Assembly (NCBI GenBank): GCA_009746045.1
Contig: RPFO01000156.1
Location: 2,840,452 to 2,904,451 of the forward strand
Direction of reading: 5' to 3'
Length of the DNA stretch: 64,000 nt
Origin: Mesostigma viride
Taxonomy: Eukaryota; Streptophyta; Mesostigmatophyceae; Mesostigmatales; Mesostigmataceae
Positions 33,001-41,900 of the stretch are shown piece by piece. Under the pieces are notes generated by a model, which was not told where the DNA came from, did no database searches, and saw nothing but the letters and a program-made list of their open reading frames with translations. How positions within the stretch are numbered: position 1 is the first letter of the stretch; each line of letters begins with the position of its first letter. Position numbers and translations under genes: made by a program.

Positions 33001-34934
33001 GGGGAGGAAGGGGAGGAAGGGGAGGAAGGGGAGGAAGGGGAGGAAGGGGAGGAAGGGGAGGAAGGGGAGGAAGGGGAGGAAGGGAGGAAGGGGAGGAAGG
33101 GGAGGAAGGGGAGGAAGGGGAGGAAGGGGAGGAAGGGAGGAAGGGGAGGAAGGGGAGGAAGGGGAGGAAGGGGAGGAAGGGGAGGAAGGGGAGGAAGGGG
33201 AGGAAGGGGAGGAAGGGGAGGAAGGGGAGGAAGGGGAGGAAGGGGAGGAAGGGGAGGAAGGGGAGGAAGGGAGGAAGGGGAGGAAGGGGAGGAAGGGGAG
33301 GAAGGGGAGGAAGGGGAGGAAGGGGAGGAAGGGAGGAAGGGGAGGAAGGGGAGGAAGGGAGGAAGGGGAGGAAGGGGAGGAAGGGGAGGAAGGGGAGGAA
33401 GGGGAGGAAGGGGAGGAAGGGGAGGAAGGGGAGGAAGGGGAGGAAGGGGAGGAAGGGGAGGAAGGGGAGGAAGGGGAGGAAGGGAGGAAGGGGAGGAAGG
33501 GGAGGAAGGGGAGGAAGGGGAGGAAGGGGAGGAAGGGAGGAAGGGGAGGAAGGGAGGAAGGGGAGGAAGGGGAGGAAGGGGAGGAAGGGAGGAAGGGGAG
33601 GAAGGGGAGGAAGGGGAGGAAGGGAGGAAGGGAAGGAAGGGAAGGAAGGGAGGAAGGGAAGGAAGGGAAGGAAGGGAAGGAAGGGAAGGAAGGGAAGGAA
33701 GGGAAGGAAGGGAAGGAAGGGAAGGAAGGGAAGGAAGGGAAGGAAGGGAAGGAAGGGAAGGAAGGGAAGGAAGGGAAGGAAGGGAAGGAAGGGAAGGAAG
33801 GGAAGGAAGGGAAGGAAGGGAAGGAAGGGAAGGAAGGGAAGGAAGGGAAGGAAGGGAAGGAAGGGAAGGAAGGGAAGGAAGGGAAGGAAGGGAAGGAAGG
33901 GAAGGAAGGGAAGGAAGGGAAGGAAGGGAAGGAAGGGAAGGAAGGGAAGGAAGGGAAGGAAGGGAAGGAAGGGAAGGAAGGGAAGGAAGGGAAGGAAGGG
34001 AAGGGGGAAAAGGGGAAAGACGTGGGGGGCGGGGGGGGGGGGATGGCAGGCGGGGGGGAAGGGGGAAAGGAAGGAAGGGGAGGGAGAGGAAGACAAGGGT
34101 TATTCAAAAATTGAAAATTTAGTAGAAAAGATGCATGGTTGGGTGGAGTGGGATGGAAGTCTCATCTACTCATCCACCTGCCGTCCACCTGCCAGCAACC
34201 TGCCAGCAACCTGCCAATAAGTTACAAGCCAACCCCTTAGATCGCTCCCGCAGGCTGATCGTGCTATTAGTCCAGGTGAGAGCGTGGGTATTCTACCACA
34301 CAAAAATGGTACGACAGACACCAGAGGTAATGGCCACGCGAGCACCACCTGCCTTGGACCGCTCCAGCAGGCCGATCGTGTGTTTCTGGGCGGTGGACAG
34401 GCTCTGCATTTGCAGACGCCAGCAGTACTCCTTGTGCAGGCGTGCCTGCAGCACCTTGACCTCCTCCTGCAGTATTTTTATCTCGGGCAGACTGGCCTCG
34501 ATCTGTGCCTTGGCCGCCACGGCCTGACGGACCGCGGGGATGGGCTCCTTCGTTGCGCGTTTGCTGGTGGTAGTCACGGTGTCCCTTGCAATTTTTGGAG
34601 CGGCGGGGCTGACCTCCTCCGGCGACGCCTTGCCTGTGGATGAGCTGGGTGCGCTCGCGGGCCGGGCGACCGGGCGAGCTGCCACGGAGAGCCTGCTGAA
34701 GACGTCGTTGACGTCCGGGTCGGACTCCCTCCTGGCCACCGGCTTCTTGCTTTCGTCGGACATTTTGGAAAGGGAGGGCTTGGGTTCGGATGCATCCCGA
34801 CCTCTGTAAGGGGATGGTGCCCTGACACGCACCGCGGCGCCATCTTTACTACCACTTGTTGTGCCCCATGGAGGTGGTGTGCCGCTTCGGCCCTTGGTCT
34901 CGCGTACGGGCTGCAAGTTGTGACGGTAGCGCAT
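28734..34934 (-). CDS. Coiled-coil protein of unknown function (4 exons)
   Basis: Inferred exons are 34934-34353, 32228-31773, 29956-29828 and 28922-28734 (TGA), all phase 0, 1356 nt in total (451 residues). Residues 1-120 are Ser/Pro-rich and likely disordered. About 125-194 form a first coiled coil ([20 protein letters not shown]). The second exon is a Ser/Thr/Gly-rich linker ending in a cysteine cluster, [10 protein letters not shown]. The last two exons are a heptad-rich coil ([35 protein letters not shown]). The first intron needs a GC-AG donor (AAG|gcaggt); the GT alternative 4 nt further breaks the frame unless an unseen exon exists. The start at 34934 is the first in-frame ATG and may be preceded by another exon. 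It is divergent from XRCC2. A structural or cytoskeletal role is possible but not shown. Confidence 0.6.
28995..29412. repeat. (CCCG)n microsatellite
   Basis: About 400 bp of CCCG with several phase slips, inside the intron 28923-29827 of the coiled-coil gene. Long ARPPARPP and GGRAGGRA frames are artefacts. Confidence 0.95.
29428..29470 (-). repeat. Echo of the 28922 exon start
   Basis: cagatgctcatgtcctgcca at 29428 then gagcatgaggtt and gcgcag matches the real exon start cagatgctgatcttttgccg at 28888. On the coding strand the echo would read [13 protein letters not shown] against [12 protein letters not shown]. The CCCG array separates the two. Confidence 0.65.
29715..29798 (-). repeat. 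Echo of the 29828 exon end, still open
   Basis: An 84-bp copy of the 3' two-thirds of exon 29956-29828 lies 25 bp downstream of it. The coding strand reads [20 protein letters not shown] and then GVCAE, followed by a gtgagg donor. The real exon reads [20 protein letters not shown] and then EARAE. It has kept the reading frame and the donor site, so it could act as an alternative exon end. Confidence 0.7.
29960..30035. repeat. (GT)n dinucleotide array
   Basis: About 36 GT units begin right at the 3' splice site of exon 29956-29828, so on the coding strand a CA array runs into cttgcag. Confidence 0.95.
30036..30220. repeat. (TTGG)n tetranucleotide array
   Basis: About 46 perfect TTGG units continue directly from the GT array. 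Confidence 0.95.
30359..30552. repeat. 25-bp tandem repeat (aaagacggttgctatttga)
   Basis: About eight units of gtaaagacggttgctatttg with a tgat spacer. This is intronic. Confidence 0.9.
30830..31045. repeat. ~73-bp tandem repeat, three copies
   Basis: Near-perfect units start cttccaagggcaaccactct and end taataatagaatgcatgcc. No coding signal. Confidence 0.9.
31196..31335. repeat. Poly-G, (GGGC)n and (GGGT)n arrays
   Basis: A 31-bp G run is followed by about 14 GGGC units and then GGGT variants. This is intronic for the coiled-coil gene. Confidence 0.95.
31683..31714 (-). repeat. Echo of the 31773 exon end
   Basis: The plus strand reads atccctcacctgcagctgct, then gcttgcaggtg. The true exon end reads atccttacctgtagctgcgc, then ttgaaggtgg (31765). 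The echo keeps a gtgaggg donor-like site. Confidence 0.6.
32428..34003. repeat. 1.57-kb purine array (GGAAGGGGA / GGAAGGGAA)
   Basis: About 175 units of a 9-bp purine repeat with scattered 1-bp deletions occur. They switch at about 33625 from aaggggagg to aagggaagg units. It lies in the first intron of the coiled-coil gene, where the transcript carries the pyrimidine strand. The five 560-600-codon frames across it encode only EEG/KGR/PFL/PSS repeats and are not genes. Confidence 0.97.
34235..34275 (-). repeat. Echo of the 34353 exon end
   Basis: ccttagatcgctcccgcagg then ctgatcgtgct copies gccttggaccgctccagcag then gccgatcgtgt of the first coiled-coil exon (34351-34382). The echo lies in the downstream intron. 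Confidence 0.6.
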
Positions 34935-35944
34935 ACACAAGCGGAGGGAAAGGACACAACGATTTTAAAGGTTACATGGCCCGTAGCGTTAGATAGATAA
35001 TTTTTCTGGCTTGATTTAAATTAAATCAGGGCTCTCCTATCGACTTGTCCCTTGGCGTAGTGTTGTGGCGTAGTGCTGGCCACGACGAACGAGGATGCTG
35101 ATCGAAAGAGATGTTTTACACCGTATCTAAGACACTGCAACAGTAAAAAAACTAAGATGGAGAAAGCACCGAAACCAACCTTATGCATGTGATGGTATTC
35201 AAAGGAAATCAACCAACTGGGATGGATAATTTGGCTTCAATGCTTACACACTACTATCATTGGAAACTTTGCTCTTCGCATCTCTGTCTAGATACCGTAA
35301 GCGCAAGCATAGGGACCTTTGTTTCATGATCTGCATTGACGTCATGTTGAGAACACGGCTAATGCGAACTGACTACAAGTCCGAGCCCAATGGACATGCG
35401 GCAGAGGTGATGGGTTCCAAAGTTTAGTTGTCGTGTCACATTCGCCATTGTTGTAATTTTAATTTCTTCGTTTTTTCTCATATGCGCGCACGGGGTTTTC
35501 CTTTTCCATGCGCTTTTCCGACCTTTCATGGTCTTGCGACTAGTGGCTAATCGCTAGTCGCTACTGAGAAAAAAGGATTGTTGTTTACTAGATTTTCCGT
35601 ATACTGTTACTAATTCGCGCGGGAGTGCTGGTTGACAGGTGGTGACCGAGCCAGCTGGTCAGCTGCACGTGACGCACGGCAGTGCGGTGATGGCAATGCC
35701 TGAATTTGAGGACAATCATGGTCGGTCGCCATTACGGTAGTGGTAGATAGATTCCTAGCGACATCGCGACGCGAAATTGGACAAGCACTTCTGAAAATAA
35801 GACATCCCAGCCATGATTCTGTAGCAGCGTTTCGACGCTCCATCTATTTCTAGCCGAGTTTTGCTAGGCAGTGCCGGATTGCTCTCCAGCTGTGTCGCGC
35901 GCTATGCTCTGCGAAGTCAAGTGTTTGCCTCGGATGACGGGCAC
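34935..35944. promoter_or_regulatory. Divergent intergenic spacer, coiled-coil gene / XRCC2
   Basis: About 1 kb separates the two divergent starts and should hold both promoters. No TATA box or other named element is convincing. A short inverted motif gcgactagtggctaatcgct at 35528 then agtcgct is present. Confidence 0.4.
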
Positions 35945-38900
35945 ATGACTCAATCCATTCTGCCTCCAGAGATCAAACAATTGTTATCATTTGATGAAAC
36001 CGCCAGTGAATTCCTGGCACGTACTCACGTGGAGCCTTTGAGGACGGGAGTTTTTTTTATCGACAAGTGTCGTGTCTTACGCGCTGGAGATGTTCTTGAG
36101 ATAACTGGGGACAGCGGGAGCGGGAAAACAGAGGTTCTAATTCAGGTACGTATTATCTGAAACATGTCATTATGTCTTTCAAACCCCTGTTGTAATCGTG
36201 TTTCGCAGTACCCTGCATAGAGGGATAAAATGTCTGTTGTCTGTCTGAATTTATGAGGTAATTAGCCGGTGTCAAAATTTTCGCGAGGCATGTTGCTTGC
36301 GAAGCGGTAACAGCCGGGACTTACTGTGGATGCAAGCTATCAAGCGAAAAGTCATGCAGGAAAGTGGAATTTCAGAGAGGATACTTGCAAGAGCACGCGA
36401 GAACCTCGGTGTCGTCAAGGATCCAACAATCTTGGGACCAACGTCCGTTGCCCTGTGTCACGCGCATCGGCTCTATGCAGGCAGCCGCGACTTGCGTGCT
36501 CCCAAATGCCATTAACGGTGTCACGTACGGAGGGAACAATGCATCCCTCGTCGTCTATGACCTGGAGCTCGGGTTCGACCTCGAGAGACTCTCGAATGTC
36601 CTTAAAGCTCGCATCCGCGCAGCAAGAGCCGCGCATACAGCGGGCGCTCCGAGCGGGCCTGCGGATACGGAGTCGGCCCTTGTCGCGGAGTGCCTGAGCC
36701 GGGTGCACGTTTACATTTGCAATGGGAGCTTTTCCTTCCTTGCGGCCCTCAAGGTACATTATGTCACCGTGCCGTTCTTGTGCTACATACCGTTCCAGAG
36801 ACTCGGATATGCCAGCAAGTGTGCTTGTTTTGCTGCACGCTATTATAGCTGTCTACTTTATGGCTGCGCGCTTTTGTTGCTGCGTGCAAGCGTTTTATTT
36901 TGCCCCATGTGCGCGCCCGAGGAGTTATGAATCAGTTCTTAGACATGCCCTCTTTCCCCACTGCCTGCCCTTAACTTACACCATCCTGAACAGCCTCGCT
37001 TGCATGGCGCACTCCAAAATCATCTGCTACCATTTGTGTGGCGTAATGCTATGCGCCTTCCCTCATGCGTGGTTCTCGAGCATGTCTCTGCTCTAATGCA
37101 GGCCTATGTCCTTCATGAAGGATTTTTTAAATAATATACGTTATATATATTTTAATATTATCATGTTGTTTCAGATGCATGTCTCTGCCCTCATACGCGA
37201 CTAATTCATATTTGTGCTCTAATGTTTGTTATAACGCATGGTGTTGGAACGCAAATCTCTACCCTAGTTAATGCCATGGATCCTCGCGTGGCCTGCATGC
37301 CTGAATGCGTGACGGGGGCCAGTCCTCCGAATTTGTGACTCTCGGCGTCATGCTGATGACCTACTGCAATGCTTGCCTTCTTTCTTTCTTTCTTTCCTTC
37401 CTTCCTTCATGCATGCCTTTTTTTGAATGCATTGAATGAATGCATGAATGCATGGACGAATGTGTGGCGGTGGCCAGTCCGCTGACTATGTACTTCGAGG
37501 CATCGCTCGCAATGCACCGCGTGGCGTACACCTGCGCATGTTGCTGATCAACGGGTGAGGGTGTACCGTGGCCCACCTTCCATGATTAATCGATGGGTAT
37601 ATGCAGCATGGCCGACGCATAAGTGCGCATGCTGCTGATCAAGCGGTGAGGGTGGATCGCATCTTTCTTACTAAGAGCTACCACTTTGGTAATATGTGCT
37701 GCCATTATGTTACTATGTCTGCCATTATTGTTACTATGTGCTGCCATTATTGCTACCATGTGCTGCCATTACTGTTACCAAGTGCTGCCATTATTGTTAC
37801 TATGGACTGCCATTATTGTTACTCTGTGCTGCCATTATTGTTACTATGTGCTGTCATCATTGTTACTATGTGCTGCCATTGCTGTTACTATGTGCTGCCA
37901 TCATTGTTACTATGTGCTGCCGTTATTGCTACTATGTGCTGCCATTCTTGTTACCATGTGCTGCCTGCCATTATTGTTGCTATGTGCTGCCATTATTGTT
38001 ACTCTGTGCTGCTATTATTGTTACTATGGACTGCCATCATTACTGGGTACCGCCCACTGCTTGTGATGTCAACAGGTACCGATGATAGCACGACCCGCCC
38101 CCCCCCCCCCCCCCCCCCCCCCCCTTCCCCTGTTAATGGCCAAAGCCTGTAGCTGCGGATCCAGTAACGAGGATGACAGAGTGTTGTATGCGTGCTATGT
38201 CCCGGTGGGTACGGCTGGTGGCATGACCTCGTGTGTTTCCGTGTGTGCGCGTTAGCATTACTTTGTGTACGTTCTCCACGCACACGTTATCATCTACCAC
38301 CATTCTTTAAACACAATGTCCCCCTATCTATCCATTGACCTAGCCTCCCTTAATTAAAGAACTCTGCAAACACCCCTTCTCATCCATGTGTCTGCATGAA
38401 CTCCTGCACGCTCTCTGTTAAAGCAGTGTTCGCGGACCCTTGGTGCAGACGCCGTCTCCCCCTAACACCCCTTTTCTTGAACACGTCAGCATGAGCACGT
38501 CTACTTTTTCTGACGCATCATGCCGTGCCCTTCCTGTGCGAACACCCCGCCCGTCCAACGCACCTCCCTGCCATCATCAGCATGAGCTCGTTTTACTTCA
38601 TGGACAAGGCTGGAGCGTTCGCGCTGGCGAGGAACACGGAGGGCAGGTACGTGCCGATTCCACAAGGGAGGAGTTGAAAGCCCTCCTTCAAAGATATCTT
38701 TCCATCCATTCCATTCCATTCCGCGTTGGCTGACCACTTGTGAATTGCGCATGTTTTATTCTATTTTAACGAATGGCCACCTGTGGCTTGGTGGGTGAGG
38801 ACCAAGGCACTTGTGGTTTTGGTGGGTGAGGACCGAAGCACTTGATTTGGTGGGGGAGGACCAAGGAATGTGTGGTTTGGTGGCGGAGGATGATGAGGGC

Positions 38901-41900
38901 GGCCCAGGCAGGTGTGGATTGAAACCTGAATGGAGGAGTGATGGCCATCCTGTGCCCATACATTGAAAAAATGCAATAGTCGATGACTCGATGTCATCAT
39001 TTGAGACTCATTGTCATACCACGCGGGGGTGAGTAAGGAGATACTGGAATGCACGCCAACCGTGTTGAATTTTTCGGTTGGGTGCAAAGGCTTCATGTTA
39101 CCCTCGTTCCGCCACCGTGACACTGGGGAAGGGCCGCCACCATGACACAAGCACTTTGCACGGCAGGCCCTAGTCTTTTAAGAGGGGTGGGATCGCTATT
39201 CAAATAAATAGCATTGCTGAAGCGGCTCCACGTGTGGGTAGACAAGCAACTTGTGTACCTTGTCTAAAAAGGTGAACCGCTGGTGTACCTCCTCTACCCA
39301 GCTGTGTTGATGTCCGACCGGCAAATGCACCATGTTATGTGATGGGGAGCTCTTTCTTCATAGTGCTGCGAGGGCAGGTTGGCAAGGCAAGGTGGACGAA
39401 TGTTCTCCCCATCTGTCACTGTATTTTACTAGTATGAAACCATTGGCGGGAACACAGACTATCATATACCATATTAAGTTAGCACATTTTGGCAAATCGT
39501 TTTTTTTTAAGAGCGGTAAACCGTAGACCCGCACTGGTCTGCCCGCAATCTGGCTTTAAAAGCTTGGCATTTTTTACCTCAACCTGACCATGCCCCGTAA
39601 TTGTTGGTTTGCCACCCATTTGCCTGCCCAATTGGGGTTTTGGGGTAGCTTCGACCAAACTTTCCTCCCAGAGCCTCCTTTTTTTTCAAGAGCCAACCAT
39701 GAACCAGCGCTTGACATTTAGCGCTAATCGTCCCGGAATGTGGAAAGGCCCTCAATTGGTCCCTGTTCATGATACTGGCGCTACACGTCAACGTGGCCAC
39801 CGTGCCGCCCTGCGCCCCGCGCTGGCCGACGGTGCCTTTGGCAGGGCCATGCTGTGTGCTGCTCATGCTCTACCACGTGGGCCAAGCGGCCTTCATTTCG
39901 TCACCCACACTCTACCACGCGGGCCACAATCCTCCCAAGTGAGACCCCGATGCTTCCTGTTGAGCCATGCACTTTCCAAGTACTATGTCTTAACGAACCA
40001 AACATAGGTAACAAATCTTGTGAACGCTTGGGTTGTCATGAAGCCCAGGTTTCCCGCCCTCTTCACCCTGCTGGTCATCATCTACCACTCATGCTCTTCC
40101 ACTCTGGCCATCGCCCTGTCTTTCCGGGCCATGTCGCTTCTTTGCATTGCCCTACCACGCTGGCCACCGCTCCGTTCTGTTCCGTCTTGTCGTATTGTGC
40201 CACACATATGGCGCCACGCAGGAGCGTCAGCGGTGTCTTGGGCGTGATGACGGTTGTCGCCCGAGAGCTGCGCTGCCTACTGCAGACGCACCGCCTGGTG
40301 GTGCTTGTGTCCACAAACTCCCTGTCCTACCAGGGGGGCAAGCTGGGCCCTGGAGGGGGCGGCGGCGGCGGCAAACCCAACTCGAGGGGCACTGCGCCGC
40401 CGCAGTTATACCAGCTGCCGGCGGTGTGGCGGGTAGGTGCCTAGTGTGGCCGCTGGTGGGGTTGAGCTTTGATGGGTCTCTGGTATTCTGACCACGTCGC
40501 TGGTGTTTCTTGGCAGGTTCTCTGGTATTGTGGTATCTGTTACCGTTGCGCGGTGTCACGGTGGTGGTGTCTATTACCGTCATCTCAAGCGCAGGATTCG
40601 TTTGTTTTACGTCAACTCGGCCTCTTTAGAGGCATAAATTCACAGTTGATGTCCGCCATCTGTCTGTCCCTTCAAATGCCACAACCACGAAGGAGTGACC
40701 AACGAAATACCAGAAATTGCTTGTCTACTACTACTACTACTACTAGTAGCTACCAGCTATCGCTACTAGCAGCAATCGCTTGTGTACTTCAGCCATAGTC
40801 GTTAGCCATGAGCCATGAACCACAAAGCTTGGTCGCCCTCTCTCTTTCTCATTGTGTACAGGGGTTGAAGTTTCCTTTATTGGTGCCCACGTGACGCAGT
40901 CTACGTGATAGTTCATTAATTGATTAATGAGCCACAAGCCAGGAGCCAGGAGCCAGGAGCCAGGAGCCAGGAGCCAGGAGCCAGGAGCCAGGAGCCAGGA
41001 GCCAGGAGCCAGGAGCCAGGAGCCAGGAGCCAGGAGCCAGGAGCCAGGAGCCAGGAGCAGGGATTATTTTACAGCCGGCGCCGGCGGCAAATGCCGCCGG
41101 CAAGGACCCGGCGCCGGCTGTTTTCCAAACTGGCCGGCACGGCGCCGGCTGGCCGGCTCGCCGTAGAATGGCCGGCCCGGCAAAGCGTATGGCATGGGGC
41201 TATGGGTAGTTGGGTACTGGGTAGTTGGGTACTAGCCTGCTAGGTAGTCCAGACTGCCCTCCAGCTGGCGCGTCTGTCCGACCATACGTGTCAAGTGTCA
41301 ACTGTCAAGACTCAAGACTCAAGACTCAAGAGAGTGACTAGTGACTACTGACAAGAGTCACGACTGACGAGTGTGACGACCTATCAGTTCGCACATCATG
41401 AAAAGACACGAACTCACGCAACATTTGCATTTTCAAGCTAGCCGCCAGCCGGGCTGCGGCTACCAAGTCCGCGCAGAAAAATAACGAAACAGGCATTCTA
41501 AAATGTCGAGCGCATCAAGCCATTCTGACCACTCTGATAACGATGGTGGCAATGGCACATCTGACACCGGCGCATCTGTCCCGAAAGTTTGGGATCATAA
41601 GAAAGATATTATCATCAAGGACCAGATGAAGGGGTTCCCAAGGATGGAGAGACAGGGAACAGGGCTAGCCACCCGCTTATTTTGCACCCTCTGCAAGGCG
41701 GCAGGAGAAAAGGGCACCGCCTACGGTAACAAAGGCAGCACGAGGATCAAGACACGGATTGGCAATGAACATGTCAAGAGAGCAGCCCATGCTAGGGCAG
41801 TACAGTTTGCTGCCTCTCAGCAGAGGCGTGCCACTGGAGCGGCCTTGGCTGGCCCTATCGTGAGTGGCTTTGCGAGGCAGCTGGCCAACAACGGGTTGTC

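Noticed and set aside
32375-34220. Five open frames of 560-606 codons on both strands
   Set aside because: They consist only of the translated 9-bp purine repeat (EEG, KGR, PFL, PSS runs). A stop-free unit keeps all frames open.
37601-38152. 183-codon Cys/His/Leu-rich plus-strand frame
   Set aside because: Repeat-derived from the 21-bp array in XRCC2 intron 3; no frame is favoured.
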